Positions 48,310-58,818 of a DNA stretch of 64,000 nucleotides are shown one piece after another; position 1 is the first letter of the stretch, and each line of letters opens with the position of its first letter. The DNA lies in NCBI RefSeq assembly GCF_003987095.1, contig NZ_PIQA01000001.1:1-64000 (forward strand), written 5' to 3'. Below the pieces are notes generated by a model. The model saw only the letters and a program-made list of their open reading frames with translations. It was not told where the DNA came from and ran no database searches. Position numbers and translations under genes: made by a program. Origin of the DNA: Idiomarina piscisalsi (GTDB lineage: Bacteria; Pseudomonadota; Gammaproteobacteria; Enterobacterales; Alteromonadaceae).

Positions 48310-48651
48310 ATGTATGAATTTTTAATGATCGCATTTTTGGTCGTTGCCATTATTCTGATTGGATTTATCATGATTCAACAAGGTAAAGGCGCAGACATGG
48401 GCGCATCGTTTGGCGCCGGCGCATCAAACACGGTATTTGGTTCGTCAGGTTCAGGTAACTTTTTGAGCAGAACCACTGCTGTTTTGGCGGTTGTGTTCTT
48501 CGTCTTGAGCCTGGCTTTAGGTAACTTGTCGACTTCAACGGGTGAAGCTACAGACGATTTTTCTGACTTATCCGTTCCAGAACAAGAAGAACAGTTACCT
48601 CCGGCGGAAAATAACGAAGATGATTCTTCGGATGTACCGCCAATTAACTAA
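48310..48651 (+). CDS. secG: Preprotein translocase subunit SecG
   Basis: SecG is the small SecYEG subunit. The 113-residue protein has two transmembrane helices (about residues 3-22 and 54-72) joined by the conserved cytosolic loop [25 protein letters not shown] (here residues 24-48) and an acidic, disordered C-terminal tail. It lies 7 bases after tpiA, and tRNA-Leu begins 7 bases after its stop, so the tRNA is probably processed from the same transcript. Confidence 0.95.
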   Translation: MYEFLMIAFLVVAIILIGFIMIQQGKGADMGASFGAGASNTVFGSSGSGNFLSRTTAVLAVVFFVLSLALGNLSTSTGEATDDFSDLSVPEQEEQLPPAENNEDDSSDVPPIN

Positions 48652-48658
48652 GTGATTT

Positions 48659-48745
48659 GCAGAAGTGGTGGAATTGGTAGACACGCTATCTTGAGGGGGT
48701 AGTGCTCTAACGGGCGTGCGGGTTCAAGTCCCGCCTTCTGCACCA
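48659..48745 (+). tRNA. leuU: tRNA-Leu(GAG)
   Basis: The 87-base sequence folds as a class II tRNA: acceptor stem GCAGAAG/CTTCTGC, anticodon stem CTATC/GGTAG with loop TTGAGGG giving anticodon GAG, a long variable arm, and TTCAAGTC in the T loop region. The CCA end is encoded. The place after secG is the same as E. coli leuU. Confidence 0.95.
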
Positions 48746-48776
48746 ATTAATTTCTCTCTGATTGTTGCTTCAGAGC

Positions 48777-48804
48777 TTGAAAATAAAAGAAAAAAACGTA
48801 TAAT
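48777..48804 (+). promoter_or_regulatory. Strong sigma70 promoter for tRNA-fMet/rimP-nusA region
   Basis: TTGAAA (48777-48782), 16 A-rich bases and a perfect TATAAT (48799-48804) lie 17 bases before the tRNA. Confidence 0.8.
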
Positions 48805-48821
48805 GTGCAACAAGTTTCGGA

Positions 48822-48898
<77 letters not shown>

Positions 48899-48962
48899 AA
48901 TTCAATGAAGCAGGACATAGTAATAGGCTTCGTTGAATAACTGACAAAGGGTCCAGTGTTTA

Positions 48963-48992
48963 AAAAGCCCCGCAGCAGCTCGGGGCTTTTTG
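48963..48992 (+). terminator. Terminator 1 between tRNA-fMet and rimP
   Basis: AAAAGCCCCG and CGGGGCTTTT form a 10-bp stem around an 8-base loop, with a T-run. It releases the tRNA transcript. Confidence 0.88.
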
Positions 48993-49005
48993 CTATGTGA
49001 CCTTA

Positions 49006-49021
49006 GCTATCTTAAGATAGC
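49006..49021. repeat. 16-bp perfect palindrome in the rimP leader
   Basis: GCTATCTTAAGATAGC is a perfect palindrome between the two terminators. It could be a protein-binding site or part of an RNA fold. Confidence 0.6.
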
Positions 49022-49030
49022 CAGAACACT

Positions 49031-49051
49031 GGGCGCTTGCGCCCTTTTTTT
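49031..49051 (+). terminator. Terminator 2 directly upstream of rimP
   Basis: GGGCG-CTTG-CGCCC plus seven Ts ends seven bases before the rimP SD AGGAGG. No promoter fits behind it, so rimP-nusA mRNA must read through it. Confidence 0.8.
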
Positions 49052-49069
49052 GTTTTTAGGAGGCAGTAA

Positions 49070-49528
49070 TTGGCAAATTTGCAAGAACGGTTGACGGACA
49101 TTATTCGCCCTGCAGTTGAAGCTCTGGATTATGAGTTATGGGGCGTTGAGTTTGTTCGTGCGGGTAAATTTTCAACATTACGCGTATACATTGACCACCC
49201 TGATGGTATCAGTGTGGATGATTGTGCGGATGTAAGTTATCAGGTTAGTTCCTTATTAGATGTCGAAGACCCGATAAACGCTGAATATAACCTGGAAGTT
49301 TCTTCACCGGGTATGGAAAGACCGTTTTTTAATACTGAGCAAATGGTGCCTTATATCAATGAAACTGTCGCTGTGAACTTAGTCGCAGCTCAGAAAAACA
49401 AAAGAAAATTTCAGGCATTATTGGAAGCAGTTGAAGACGACACACTGACTTTGACTGTCGATGACGATACGCTTCAGGTGAAAATGCGCGATATAAAAAG
49501 CATTCATCTGGTTCCAAGATTTGATTAG
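49070..49528 (+). CDS. rimP: Ribosome maturation factor RimP
   Basis: RimP is needed for 30S subunit maturation. The 152-residue protein has the N-terminal [22 protein letters not shown] segment (seen as [11 protein letters not shown] and [10 protein letters not shown]), [12 protein letters not shown] in the middle and the C-terminal SH3-like domain. The TTG at 49070 is the start because AGGAGG (49058-49063) lies six bases upstream. It heads the nusA-infB operon. Confidence 0.95.
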   Translation: MANLQERLTDIIRPAVEALDYELWGVEFVRAGKFSTLRVYIDHPDGISVDDCADVSYQVSSLLDVEDPINAEYNLEVSSPGMERPFFNTEQMVPYINETVAVNLVAAQKNKRKFQALLEAVEDDTLTLTVDDDTLQVKMRDIKSIHLVPRFD

Positions 49529-49551
49529 ATTGCGTTGGCGAGGCAGCACTC

Positions 49552-51051
49552 ATGAGTAAAGAAATACTGTTAGTCGCAGAAGCGGTTTCAAACGAAAAAG
49601 CCGTACCAAGAGAAAAGATTTTTGAAGCGTTAGAGTCAGCTCTGGCGCATGCGACTAAAAAGAAATACGAAGGTGACATTGACGTTCGCATAGACATCGA
49701 TCGCCAAACGGGCGAATTTGATACATACCGCCGTTGGTTAGTAGTCGAAGACTCTGATGAAGGCTTGGAACACCCATATCGTGAAATTAGCCTGTCGGCG
49801 GCACAATACGAAGACCCGTCTTTGCAGCCTGGTGACTACGTTGAAGAGCAAATTGATTCAATTCGGTTTGATCGCATCACCACGCAAACGGCGAAGCAAG
49901 TTATTGTACAGAAGGTTCGTGAAGCGGAACGGGCACAAGTTGTTGACGAATATCGTGACCAAGTGGGCGAAATGGTGAGCGGTATTGTAAAGCGTGCTAA
50001 TCGTGAGCACGTAATTTTAGATTTAGGCAACAACGCAGAAGCAATTATTTACCGTGATGAAATGCTGCCTCGCGAGTCAGTACGCCCAGGTGACCGTATT
50101 CGTGGTTTGCTTTATGACGTAAAACCAGAAGCGCGCGGCGCTCAATTATTTGTCAGTAGAACGCACCCAGATTTCCTGTTGGAGCTGTTCCGTATTGAAG
50201 TACCTGAAATTGGCGAAGAAATGATAGAGCTTCGTGGCGCTGCACGCGACCCGGGTTCACGTGCTAAAATAGCTGTTAAAAGTAATGATAAGCGTATAGA
50301 CCCTGTCGGGGCTTGTGTCGGCATGCGAGGAGCGCGCGTTCAGGCGGTATCCGGTGAGCTTGGCGGCGAACGAGTTGATATCGTTCTTTGGGACGACAAC
50401 CCTGCACAGTTTGTTATCAACGCAATGGCGCCGGCAGAAGTTGCCTCTATTGTTGTTGATGAAGATGCTCACACTATGGATATCGCTGTGGCGGATGACA
50501 ACCTGGCACAAGCTATCGGTAAAGGCGGTCAAAACGTTCGTTTGGCGAGTCAGTTAACAGGCTGGACACTAAACGTAATGACTGAAGAAGAGTTTAATGA
50601 GAAGAATGAAGCAGAAACGCAACGCTTGTTAAACTTGTTTATCTCAAGCCTGGATATCGATGAAGATTTCGCAACAGTGCTGGTTGAAGAGGGCTTCTCA
50701 TCATTAGAAGAGGTGGCTTACGTACCTGTTGCAGAATTCCTTGAAATTGAAGGTATGGATGAAGATATCGTTGAAGAACTTCGTAGCCGTGCACGCGCTT
50801 ATTTAACGACGAAAGCATTGGCTAATGAAGAGTCTTTGGAGTCGGCGGAGCCTGATGAAACCTTGTTAAACTTGGAAGGAATGGATCGTCACCTTGCTTA
50901 TGTACTAGCGAGTAAGGGGGTGACTACTCTGGAAGAATTAGCAGAGCAGGGCATTGATGACTTAGCCGATATTGAAGAACTTGATGAACAGCAGGCTGGC
51001 GATTTAATTATGAAAGCCCGCAATATTTGCTGGTTCAGTGAAGAACAGTAA
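49552..51051 (+). CDS. nusA: Transcription termination/antitermination factor NusA
   Basis: NusA modulates pausing, termination and antitermination at RNA polymerase. The 499-residue protein has an N-terminal polymerase-binding domain, an S1 domain (about 135-200, [17 protein letters not shown]), two KH domains ([19 protein letters not shown] and [17 protein letters not shown]), and two acidic helix-hairpin-helix repeats at the C-terminus (about 360-495), as in E. coli (495 aa). It lies 23 bases after rimP. Confidence 0.98.
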   Translation: MSKEILLVAEAVSNEKAVPREKIFEALESALAHATKKKYEGDIDVRIDIDRQTGEFDTYRRWLVVEDSDEGLEHPYREISLSAAQYEDPSLQPGDYVEEQIDSIRFDRITTQTAKQVIVQKVREAERAQVVDEYRDQVGEMVSGIVKRANREHVILDLGNNAEAIIYRDEMLPRESVRPGDRIRGLLYDVKPEARGAQLFVSRTHPDFLLELFRIEVPEIGEEMIELRGAARDPGSRAKIAVKSNDKRIDPVGACVGMRGARVQAVSGELGGERVDIVLWDDNPAQFVINAMAPAEVASIVVDEDAHTMDIAVADDNLAQAIGKGGQNVRLASQLTGWTLNVMTEEEFNEKNEAETQRLLNLFISSLDIDEDFATVLVEEGFSSLEEVAYVPVAEFLEIEGMDEDIVEELRSRARAYLTTKALANEESLESAEPDETLLNLEGMDRHLAYVLASKGVTTLEELAEQGIDDLADIEELDEQQAGDLIMKARNICWFSEEQ

Positions 51052-51077
51052 AACGATCAGCGGAGGTACAACAGACT

Positions 51078-53759
51078 ATGGAAGAAGTAACGCTCGAAAA
51101 GCTGGCCAAAGATGTCGGTACAACAGTTGATCGTCTGGTTCAGCAGTTCGCTGAAGCGGGCATGAACAAGAAAGCTGGCGACTTAGTTAATGAAGAAGAA
51201 AAACAAAAGTTGCTGGCTCACTTAAATCGTCAACATGGCGGTGGCGGCAGCTCTGAACCCAGCAAAATGACATTAAAACGTAAAACGAAAAGCACCTTGA
51301 GTGTAGGTGGTGGACGAGACTCGAAGTCAGTTCAAGTCGAAGTTCGTAAAAAACGTACTTACGTTAAACGTTCTGCGGCAGAAGAAGCTGAACGCGAAGA
51401 ACAAGAACGTTTGGCTAAAGAGAAAGAAGCGGAAGAAGCAAAGCGCCGAGAAGAAGAGCAGAAGCGCGAAGAGGAACAGCGTAAGGAAGCGAAGGCAAAA
51501 GCTGAGCGCGAAAAAGCCGAAAAAGAAAAGGCTGAAAAGGAAAAAGCTCGTAAAGAGAAAGAAAAAGCACGGCAGAAAGCGGAAGCTGAAAAGCGTGCAG
51601 CGATGACGCCTGAAGAGCGTGAAGCAGCTGATAAAGCGAAAGAGGAAGCTGAAAAGCTTCGACGCCAGCAGGAAGAAGAAGCGCGTAAAAAAGCCGAAAA
51701 AGAAGCTGAAAAGCAGGCGGAAGAAGCGCGTAAGCTGGCAGAAGAGAATGCGAAACGCTGGGAAGAAGAAGAGAAAAAGCGTAAACAGCAGGAAGAAGAG
51801 GACGTTCACTTTACGACATCGTCTACTGCTCAAGAAGCAGAAGACGCGCAAGACTTTGATGAAGAACGTAAAAGTCGTCGTCGTAATAAGAAACGTCGTC
51901 GTAAAGATGAAGAAAATGAAGACGCACCGCGTCGCGAAAAGCGTCGTAAGGGCGCTCGAAGAGGAGCTTCTTTGCAGCAAGGCTTTAATAAACCCGCTCA
52001 ACCTGTTGAGCGAGAAGTGAAAATTGGTGAGACCATCACAGTCGGTGAACTTGCAAACCGTATGGCGGTAAAAGCAGGTGACCTCATTAAGACCATGATG
52101 AAAATGGGCGAAATGGTCACTATTAACCAGATTCTGGACCAGGATACAGCCGCTCTGGTTGTTGAAGAGCTTGGTCATAAACCAGCGTTGGTTAAAGACA
52201 ATGCGCTCGAAGAAGAAGTGCTGTCTGATCGCCACGAAGGTGGTGAAGAAGCGCCGCGCGCACCGGTTGTCACGGTGATGGGTCACGTTGACCACGGTAA
52301 AACGTCACTGCTGGATTACATTCGTAAAGCGAAAGTGGCTTCTGGCGAAGCCGGTGGCATTACACAGCACATTGGTGCGTATCACGTAGAAACTGATCAA
52401 GGCATGGTGACTTTCCTGGATACTCCAGGACACGCAGCCTTTACATCGATGCGAGCACGTGGTGCCGGCGCAACTGACGTGGTTATTCTCGTTGTCGCAG
52501 CCGATGATGGTGTCATGCCGCAAACGAAAGAAGCTGTGCAGCACGCGAAAGCGGCGGGTGTACCACTTATCGTTGCTATCAACAAAATGGATAAAGAAGA
52601 AGCTGATCCAGACCGTGTTAAGAACGAGTTGTCACAGTTGGACGTTATTCCTGAAGACTGGGGTGGCGACACTATGTTTATTCCAGTGTCCGCGCACAGC
52701 GGACTAGGAATTGACGAACTGTTAGAAGGCGTGTTGTTGCAGTCTGAAGTCCTTGACCTTAAAGCTGAAAAAACCGGCATGGCGTCAGGTATCGTGGTTG
52801 AATCACGTCTTGACCGTGGTCGTGGACCAGTAGCAACCATTCTTGTTCAGCGTGGTTTGCTGAAACAGGGGGATGTGGTTCTTTGTGGTCTTGAGTACGG
52901 CAAAATTCGCGCGATGCGTGACGAAAATGGTCAAGAAATTAAAGAAGCTGGCCCATCAATTCCAGTGGAAATACTGGGTCTGTCTGGTGTCCCTCAAGCA
53001 GGTGATGAAGCGACTGTTGTAAAAGACGAGCGTAAGGCCCGTGAAGTGGCAAACTACCGTCAAGGTAAATACCGTGAAGTGAAGCTGGCTAAGCAGCAAA
53101 AAGCGAAGCTGGAAAACATGTTTGCGAACATGGAGGAAGGCGATGTTTCAGAATTGAATATTGTTCTTAAGTCAGACGTTCAAGGTTCACTCGAAGCAAT
53201 TTCTGATGCATTGACCAAGCTGTCTACCGATGAAGTGAAAGTGAATATTATTGGTAGCGGTGTCGGTGGTATCACCGAAACTGATATTTCTCTGGCAAGC
53301 GCTTCTAACGCTATCGTCGTTGGTTTCAACGTTCGTGCGGAAGCAGCGGCCAGAAAACTGGTAGAGCAGGAAAACGTCGATCTCCGTTATTACAGTGTTA
53401 TTTATGACTTGATTGACGAAGTAAAGGCGGCGATGAGCGGTATGCTTCAGCCTGAGTTCAAGCAGGAAATCATTGGTCTTGCTGAAGTTCGTGATGTCTT
53501 TAAGTCGCCTAAGCTTGGTGCTATTGCCGGCTGTATGGTCACTGAAGGTATTGTGAAGCGCTCCGCACCAATTCGTGTCTTGCGTGACAACGTCGTTATT
53601 TATGAAGGTGAGCTTGAATCACTGCGTCGCTTTAAAGATGACGTTCAGGAAGTTCGTAACGGTATGGAATGTGGTATCGGTGTTAAGAACTACAATGACG
53701 TTAAAGAAGGCGACCAAATCGAAGTCTTCGAAACGGTTCAAGTTGAACGTAAGTTGTAA
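51078..53759 (+). CDS. infB: Translation initiation factor IF-2
   Basis: IF-2 is the GTPase that places fMet-tRNA on the 30S subunit. The 893-residue protein has an N-terminal IF2_N domain (about 1-55), a long Lys/Glu/Arg-rich linker (about 95-310), a second IF2_N domain (about 315-370), and the GTPase with G1 GHVDHGKT at 402-409, DTPGHAAF (G3) and NKMD (G4). The C-terminal domains bind fMet-tRNA. Its length matches the long IF2-alpha form (890 in E. coli). It lies between nusA and rbfA. Confidence 0.98.
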   Translation: MEEVTLEKLAKDVGTTVDRLVQQFAEAGMNKKAGDLVNEEEKQKLLAHLNRQHGGGGSSEPSKMTLKRKTKSTLSVGGGRDSKSVQVEVRKKRTYVKRSAAEEAEREEQERLAKEKEAEEAKRREEEQKREEEQRKEAKAKAEREKAEKEKAEKEKARKEKEKARQKAEAEKRAAMTPEEREAADKAKEEAEKLRRQQEEEARKKAEKEAEKQAEEARKLAEENAKRWEEEEKKRKQQEEEDVHFTTSSTAQEAEDAQDFDEERKSRRRNKKRRRKDEENEDAPRREKRRKGARRGASLQQGFNKPAQPVEREVKIGETITVGELANRMAVKAGDLIKTMMKMGEMVTINQILDQDTAALVVEELGHKPALVKDNALEEEVLSDRHEGGEEAPRAPVVTVMGHVDHGKTSLLDYIRKAKVASGEAGGITQHIGAYHVETDQGMVTFLDTPGHAAFTSMRARGAGATDVVILVVAADDGVMPQTKEAVQHAKAAGVPLIVAINKMDKEEADPDRVKNELSQLDVIPEDWGGDTMFIPVSAHSGLGIDELLEGVLLQSEVLDLKAEKTGMASGIVVESRLDRGRGPVATILVQRGLLKQGDVVLCGLEYGKIRAMRDENGQEIKEAGPSIPVEILGLSGVPQAGDEATVVKDERKAREVANYRQGKYREVKLAKQQKAKLENMFANMEEGDVSELNIVLKSDVQGSLEAISDALTKLSTDEVKVNIIGSGVGGITETDISLASASNAIVVGFNVRAEAAARKLVEQENVDLRYYSVIYDLIDEVKAAMSGMLQPEFKQEIIGLAEVRDVFKSPKLGAIAGCMVTEGIVKRSAPIRVLRDNVVIYEGELESLRRFKDDVQEVRNGMECGIGVKNYNDVKEGDQIEVFETVQVERKL

Positions 53760-53767
53760 GGAAAGGT

Positions 53768-54151
53768 ATGCCACAAGACTTTAGCCGCACCGAAAGGGTG
53801 CGGCATCAGTTACAACGTGAGATCGCACTCATCATACAGCGCGAGGTGAAAGACCCTCGCGTGAGCATGGTGACGGTTTCCGATGTAGAAGTATCAAGAG
53901 ATTTAGCGTACGCCAAAGTATTCGTTACCTTTTTCAATGATGACGAAGCAGAAACGAAAACAGCACTGAAAATTTTAAATCAAGCGGCTGGTTTCATTCG
54001 TTCACTTTTAGGTAAGCGGATTAAAGCGCGCATTGTGCCAGAGCTGAAATTTCATCACGACACCTCGTTAAATGAAGGTATTCGTATGAGTAAGCTGGTG
54101 GCGGAAGCACGCGCACGTGACAACAAAAATAAGACCGATTCAGAGGACTAA
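53768..54151 (+). CDS. rbfA: Ribosome-binding factor A
   Basis: RbfA is a cold-shock factor for 16S rRNA 5'-end processing and 30S maturation. The 127-residue KH-like protein shows the family features [23 protein letters not shown], read as two parts ([13 protein letters not shown] and [17 protein letters not shown]), and [12 protein letters not shown]. It starts 8 bases after infB and ends 3 bases before truB. Confidence 0.97.
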   Translation: MPQDFSRTERVRHQLQREIALIIQREVKDPRVSMVTVSDVEVSRDLAYAKVFVTFFNDDEAETKTALKILNQAAGFIRSLLGKRIKARIVPELKFHHDTSLNEGIRMSKLVAEARARDNKNKTDSED

Positions 54152-54154
54152 GCA

Positions 54155-55117
54155 ATGGGCAAAGCTCGTCCCCGTAAAGGGCGTCCTGTCTGTGGCGTAG
54201 TCTTTCTGGATAAACCGAAGGGCATGAGTTCCAATCATGCCCTTCAACGTGTTAAGCGCCTCTACAATGCTCAGAAGGCCGGCCATACCGGCGCTCTGGA
54301 TCCTTTAGCAACCGGCTTATTGCCCGTGTGTTTAGGGGAAGCCACTAAATTTTCTCAATACCTGCTTGATGCGGATAAAAGCTATCGGGTTGAAGCCACT
54401 TTGGGTGTGCGTACAACGACAAGTGACGCAGAGGGCGAGGTAGTAGAGCGTAAGGCGGTGAATATTACCGAAGACGATATTCGGAGAAAGCTGTCCGAGT
54501 TTATTGGGCAGCAACAACAAACTCCGTCTATCTATTCTGCACTTAAGCACGAAGGTCGACCATTGTATTATTACGCTCGCCGCGGTATTGACGTCCCACA
54601 AAAAGTGCGTGAGATAACCATCCACTCCATTGAGTTTATTCAGTTAGTTGGTGAGGTTCTTGAGTTACAGGTCAGCTGCAGCAAAGGCACTTATATACGC
54701 ACATTAATCGATGACCTGGGTCAAGCATTAGGGTGCGGAGCGCATGTTTCGTTACTACATAGAAATGGTGTGGCGGATTTAAACGCGGACAATATGTTGG
54801 CTATAGAGCAGCTGGAGCAATTGGCTGAAGCGGGCGATCTGGACGCACAGCTCCATTCGGTTGATTGTCTACTACATGCCTTACCAGAGCAAAAAGTAAC
54901 TCGTTCTGAAGCACGAGATTTACTTCATGGGCAGCCGGTAGATAATTGCTTAGATCGTGAGGTGGCCGTTGGCGATCAATGCCGTATGTGGTGTGATCGC
55001 CTTGACGGTGGAAAGGAGTTTATTGGTGTCGGAGCACTGAGGGATGATAATCGCTTTTGGCCCAAAAGGGTCTTGGCGCTTGAATTCTGTGAGTTCTCTC
55101 TCGATGATTTGAAATAA
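54155..55117 (+). CDS. truB: tRNA pseudouridine(55) synthase TruB
   Basis: TruB makes pseudouridine 55 in the T loop of elongator tRNAs. The catalytic Asp49 lies in GHTGALDPLATGLLP, and motifs YRVEATLG, ALKHEGRPLYYYAR and CSKGTYIRTLIDDLG follow. The 320-residue length is normal (314 in E. coli). It overlaps no gene but lies 3 bases after rbfA and before the rpsO promoter. Confidence 0.97.
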   Translation: MGKARPRKGRPVCGVVFLDKPKGMSSNHALQRVKRLYNAQKAGHTGALDPLATGLLPVCLGEATKFSQYLLDADKSYRVEATLGVRTTTSDAEGEVVERKAVNITEDDIRRKLSEFIGQQQQTPSIYSALKHEGRPLYYYARRGIDVPQKVREITIHSIEFIQLVGEVLELQVSCSKGTYIRTLIDDLGQALGCGAHVSLLHRNGVADLNADNMLAIEQLEQLAEAGDLDAQLHSVDCLLHALPEQKVTRSEARDLLHGQPVDNCLDREVAVGDQCRMWCDRLDGGKEFIGVGALRDDNRFWPKRVLALEFCEFSLDDLK

Positions 55118-55120
55118 TCA

Positions 55121-55148
55121 TTGATTTTGGGCGTTAGCTCTATATAAT
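55121..55148 (+). promoter_or_regulatory. Sigma70 promoter for rpsO
   Basis: TTGATT (55121-55126), 16 bases and a perfect TATAAT (55143-55148) lie immediately after truB. Confidence 0.75.
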
Positions 55149-55159
55149 ACGCGCTTCTC

Positions 55160-55187
55160 CCGCCCCTGAATTAGTGATCGGAGGCGG
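55160..55187 (+). promoter_or_regulatory. Candidate structured leader of rpsO
   Basis: CCGCC (55160-55164) can pair with GGCGG (55183-55187), just ahead of the SD AGGAG. E. coli S15 represses its own translation through a leader fold, so a similar role is possible here; the pairing alone does not prove it. Confidence 0.35.
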
Positions 55188-55212
55188 ATATTTCACACAA
55201 TTAGGAGTTATT

Positions 55213-55482
55213 ATGTCACTAACTGTTGAACAGAAAGCTGAAATCGTAAAAGAGTTTGGTCAAGGCGAGAACGACACAGGTTCTCCAGAAGTACAAATCG
55301 CTTTGTTGACAAAAAACCTGGCAGAGCTTCAAGACCACTTTAAATCGCACAAAAAAGACCACCACTCACGTCGTGGCTTGTTACGCATGGTTAGCCGTCG
55401 CCGTAAATTGCTTGACTACCTTAAGCGTAAAGACGAAAAGCGTTATTTATCAGTTGTTGAGCGTTTAGGAATCCGTCGCTAA
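55213..55482 (+). CDS. rpsO: 30S ribosomal protein S15
   Basis: S15 is a primary 16S rRNA-binding protein. From ATG 55213 (AGGAG upstream) it is 89 aa, the family length. Typical segments are [40 protein letters not shown] (seen as [19 protein letters not shown]) and the terminal RLGIRR. An in-frame upstream start at 55174 lies in the leader and is rejected. It has its own promoter and a strong terminator before pnp. Confidence 0.98.
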   Translation: MSLTVEQKAEIVKEFGQGENDTGSPEVQIALLTKNLAELQDHFKSHKKDHHSRRGLLRMVSRRRKLLDYLKRKDEKRYLSVVERLGIRR

Positions 55483-55512
55483 GACGCTGAGCAAAGCAAA
55501 AATTTCTGTAAG

Positions 55513-55547
55513 AAAGGGCTGAATTGAAAAATTCAGCCCTTTTTTTG
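55513..55547 (+). terminator. Terminator between rpsO and pnp
   Basis: A perfect 13-bp stem (AAAGGGCTGAATT with AATTCAGCCCTTT) with a GAAA loop and a T-run. Confidence 0.93.
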
Positions 55548-55626
55548 TGTTCTTTTTAGTCTTATGGGTCTTAATTTTGTCACAATTCCCTTATACTATG
55601 CGGCGAGACAAATAAAGAGAGAAGAC

Positions 55627-55646
55627 GAACATCAATCCGGATGTTC
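55627..55646 (+). promoter_or_regulatory. Hairpin in the pnp leader
   Basis: GAACATC and GATGTTC form a perfect 7-bp stem with a 6-base loop, 28 bases before the pnp start codon. In E. coli the pnp leader stem is cut by RNase III for autoregulation; this stem is much shorter. Confidence 0.45.
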
Positions 55647-55674
55647 TATATTTATTAGGTAAAGGAAAGACAAC

Positions 55675-57825
55675 GTGAATCCAATTACGAAACAATTTCA
55701 GTACGGTCAGCATACAGTCACTTTAGAAACTGGCGTTATTGCACGTCAGGCCACTGGCTCCGTATTGGTCAGTATGGATGACACAACAGTTCTGGTAACT
55801 GTTGTTGCAAAAAAAGACGTCCGTGAAGGGCAAAACTTTTTCCCGCTGACAGTTAACTATCAAGAAAAAACATACGCAGCAGGTAAAATTCCGGGTGGCT
55901 TCTTCAAACGCGAAGGTCGTCCAAGTGAAAACGAGACGCTGACATCGCGTCTAATCGACCGTCCAATCCGTCCTTTATTCCCTGAAGGCTTCATGAACGA
56001 AGTTCAGGTGGTTGCTACGGTAGTGTCAGTTAATCCACAAATTAACCCTGACATTGTTGCACTAATAGGCGCATCAGCTGCGCTGTCAATTTCAGGTGTA
56101 CCATTTGCAGGCCCAATCGGTGCTGCGCGTGTTGGTGTGGTAAACGACGAATATGTATTGAACCCAACCATGGATGAGCTAGAGCAGTCTAAACTGGATC
56201 TTGTGGTTGCAGGTACAGAAAACGCAGTATTAATGGTTGAGTCTGAAGCCGAGCTGCTTTCAGAAGACCAAATGCTGGGCGCTGTCATGTATGGTCATGA
56301 AGCTATGCAGGACGTTATCAAAGCCATTGAAGAATTTACTGCAGAAGCAGGTAAAGAAAAGTGGGACTGGAAAGCACCAGAGAAAAACGAAACTCTGCAA
56401 CAGAAAGTTCGTGAGTTGGCAGAGCAAGGTATTGGTGAAGCTTACCGCATTACTGACAAAGCCGAACGTAAAGGCAAGCTTGATGAAGTTAAACAGCAGA
56501 TGGCTGAAAAGCTAATTGCAGAAGATGAAAATGCTGACTTAGAAGAAGCTGGCGAGATTTTCCACGATCTTGAAAGCGAAATTGTTCGCAGCCGTATCAT
56601 TGCTGGTGAAAAGCGGATCGATGGTCGCGACCCGGATATGGTTCGTGCTATTAGCGCAGCGACCGGTGTTTTACCGCGAACTCACGGCTCTTCATTGTTT
56701 ACTCGTGGTGAAACTCAGGCTTTGGTTACCGCAACATTAGGTACAGACCGTGACGCTCAAATGATTGACGAGCTAACTGGCACAAATACCAGCCGCTTCA
56801 TGCTTCATTATAACTTCCCTCCATACTGTGTTGGCGAAACTGGCATGATGGGCTCACCTAAGCGTCGTGAAATTGGTCATGGCCGATTAGCTAAACGCGG
56901 TATTCAGGCAGTTATGCCAAGCCACGATGAATTCCCTTACACCATTCGTGTGGTGTCAGAAATTACTGAATCTAATGGTTCAAGTTCAATGGCGTCAGTT
57001 TGTGGTTCGTCATTGGCACTTATGGATGCGGGTGTTCCTATTAAATCGTCTGTAGCGGGTATCGCTATGGGTCTGGTAAAAGAAGGCGACAAGCATGTCG
57101 TGCTTTCAGATATCCTGGGCGACGAAGATCACTTAGGTGATATGGACTTTAAAGTAGCAGGTAACAACGACGGCATTACTGCGCTGCAAATGGACATCAA
57201 AATCGACGGTATCACTCGCGATATCATGGAAAGTGCACTGGCACAGGCTAAGTCAGCTCGTTTACACATCCTGAAAGTGATGGACGAGGCTATTGGTGGT
57301 CACCGCCAAGAACTATCTGCTTATGCGCCACGCTTTACCACCATCAAAATTGATCAGGACAAGATCAAAGATGTCATCGGTAAAGGCGGTGCGGTTATCC
57401 GTGAACTAACTGAGTCGACTAATACCAACATCGAAATTGGTGATGACGGCACTATTAAAGTAGCTGCTAGTGACCAGGCTGATGCCGACGCCGCTATTGA
57501 GAAAATCAAGCAGCTGACGGCTAATGTTGAAGTTGGTAAAATTTACCAAGGTAAAGTAGCGCGCATCGTAGATTTCGGTGCTTTCGTTACTGTGTTGCCG
57601 GGTAAAGATGGTCTTGTTCATATTTCTCAAATCGCTGAAGAGCGGGTTAATGACGTTAACGAATACTTGAAAGTTGGCGACGTAGTGCCGGTTAAAGTAT
57701 TGGAAATTGACCGTCAGGGCCGTGTTCGTTTAAGTATGAAGGAAGCGGTTGAGAAAAAAGAAGAGGCTAACGACACAGCAAGTGACGAAAGCAAAGCTTC
57801 TGAAGAGAACTCAACAGAAGAGTAA
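55675..57825 (+). CDS. pnp: Polyribonucleotide nucleotidyltransferase (PNPase)
   Basis: PNPase is a phosphorolytic 3'-5' exoribonuclease, a trimer and part of the RNA degradosome. It has two RNase PH domains (about 1-225 and 310-545), a helical linker, a KH domain (about 553-612, [19 protein letters not shown]) and an S1 domain (about 620-690, [26 protein letters not shown]). It is 716 aa (711 in E. coli). The start is GTG 55675 with AAGGAA upstream. It sits between rpsO and nlpI as in E. coli. Confidence 0.98.
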   Translation: MNPITKQFQYGQHTVTLETGVIARQATGSVLVSMDDTTVLVTVVAKKDVREGQNFFPLTVNYQEKTYAAGKIPGGFFKREGRPSENETLTSRLIDRPIRPLFPEGFMNEVQVVATVVSVNPQINPDIVALIGASAALSISGVPFAGPIGAARVGVVNDEYVLNPTMDELEQSKLDLVVAGTENAVLMVESEAELLSEDQMLGAVMYGHEAMQDVIKAIEEFTAEAGKEKWDWKAPEKNETLQQKVRELAEQGIGEAYRITDKAERKGKLDEVKQQMAEKLIAEDENADLEEAGEIFHDLESEIVRSRIIAGEKRIDGRDPDMVRAISAATGVLPRTHGSSLFTRGETQALVTATLGTDRDAQMIDELTGTNTSRFMLHYNFPPYCVGETGMMGSPKRREIGHGRLAKRGIQAVMPSHDEFPYTIRVVSEITESNGSSSMASVCGSSLALMDAGVPIKSSVAGIAMGLVKEGDKHVVLSDILGDEDHLGDMDFKVAGNNDGITALQMDIKIDGITRDIMESALAQAKSARLHILKVMDEAIGGHRQELSAYAPRFTTIKIDQDKIKDVIGKGGAVIRELTESTNTNIEIGDDGTIKVAASDQADADAAIEKIKQLTANVEVGKIYQGKVARIVDFGAFVTVLPGKDGLVHISQIAEERVNDVNEYLKVGDVVPVKVLEIDRQGRVRLSMKEAVEKKEEANDTASDESKASEENSTEE

Positions 57826-57840
57826 TCTTCGATATACGCG

Positions 57841-57872
57841 AAAGCCCCGCAATTTTAGCGGGGCTTTTTTTT
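57841..57872 (+). terminator. Terminator of pnp
   Basis: AAAGCCCCGC-AATTTTA-GCGGGGCTTT plus a T-run. Confidence 0.92.
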
Positions 57873-57900
57873 GCCTGAAAGGCGCTGAATGTGCTGTAAT
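57871..57900 (+). promoter_or_regulatory. Candidate promoter for nlpI
   Basis: TTGCCT (57871-57876), an 18-base spacer and TGTAAT (57895-57900) lie 30 bases before nlpI. The -35 overlaps the end of the pnp terminator T-run. Confidence 0.4.
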
Positions 57901-57930
57901 GTAGGTTATCGTTAAATTAAAGGTACTATT

Positions 57931-58818
57931 ATGCAGTTGGTTCGTTCCCACGCCATTCTTGGTTTTGCTATTGCTTCGATGTTTTTGTCTGGCTGTGCCT
58001 CGTTAACGGGACAACAACCTTCGGCAATAAGCCAAATAGTCCTTGCAGAGCCCGAGCGCGCTGAGTTTCGTTATGAAATTGAGCTGGCACGGCTTGACCA
58101 AATCCTCACGGAAGACTTAAGCACCGAGCAACGCGCCGAGCTTTATTATCGCAGGGGAGCGTTATATGACGCTGTAGGCCTTAGCACATTAGCGAGAATG
58201 GATTTCACCCGAGCCCTTGAATACAACCCACGGCTTGCTGACGCATACAATTTTCTTGGTATCCAATATACTCAGTTGCAAGAGTTTGATTACGCCTATG
58301 AAGCCTTTGACTCAGCGATAGAGCTTGAACCTAAGCACAACTATGCGTATTTGAATCGAGGTATCGCGGAATATTATGACTCGCGCTTTGAACTTTCTAA
58401 AGAAGACCTGGAATATCACTTAGAGCGTGAGCCTTCTGATCCCTATCGAGTTATTTGGTTATATCTCACCAGCGTTGATATCAACAATGAACAAGCGAAA
58501 AAAGCACTCAGTGAAAACGTTCGTGAGCTGGACAAGTCGGAGTGGGGATATCAGGTAGTACAGCTGTTTCTTGGCAACCTGGACGTGGATGAGTTTAGAA
58601 AACGCATGACTCAGCAACTGGCTGAAGACGAACAATTAACGGAACGGCTATGTGAAGCTTATTTCTACTTGGGTAAGTATATGCAGCTGAACAATAAGCC
58701 GCTGGATGCCATGAACTACTTTAAGCTGGCTCTTTCAACAAACGTATATGAATTTGTTGAGCACCGCTATGCGTCAGTAGAGCTAGACAGAGTTCGGCAG
58801 TCGCTTATTAATCGATGA
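57931..58818 (+). CDS. nlpI: TPR lipoprotein NlpI
   Basis: NlpI is an outer-membrane lipoprotein that acts as adaptor for the protease Prc and for peptidoglycan hydrolases. The signal peptide ends in the lipobox LSGC (Cys22). TPR repeats follow (ELYYRRGALYDAVGLSTLARMDF and its downstream copies, e.g. AYNFLGIQYTQLQEFDYAYEAFDSA, at about residues 70-170), with NFVEHRYA-like EFVEHRYA near the end. It is 295 aa (294 in E. coli) and lies after pnp, as in E. coli. Its stop overlaps the next gene's start (ATGA). Confidence 0.94.
   Translation: MQLVRSHAILGFAIASMFLSGCASLTGQQPSAISQIVLAEPERAEFRYEIELARLDQILTEDLSTEQRAELYYRRGALYDAVGLSTLARMDFTRALEYNPRLADAYNFLGIQYTQLQEFDYAYEAFDSAIELEPKHNYAYLNRGIAEYYDSRFELSKEDLEYHLEREPSDPYRVIWLYLTSVDINNEQAKKALSENVRELDKSEWGYQVVQLFLGNLDVDEFRKRMTQQLAEDEQLTERLCEAYFYLGKYMQLNNKPLDAMNYFKLALSTNVYEFVEHRYASVELDRVRQSLINR

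Noticed and set aside
48780-48820. A-rich stretch before tRNA-fMet considered as an UP element or attachment site
   Set aside because: The A-run is simply the promoter spacer between TTGAAA and TATAAT. There is no repeat of a tRNA end nearby, so no integration site is supported.
51327-52295. Long open frame (322 codons) on the minus strand inside infB
   Set aside because: It is the antisense of the Lys/Glu/Arg-rich linker of IF-2; the translation is an improbable Phe/Leu-rich low-complexity chain with no SD.
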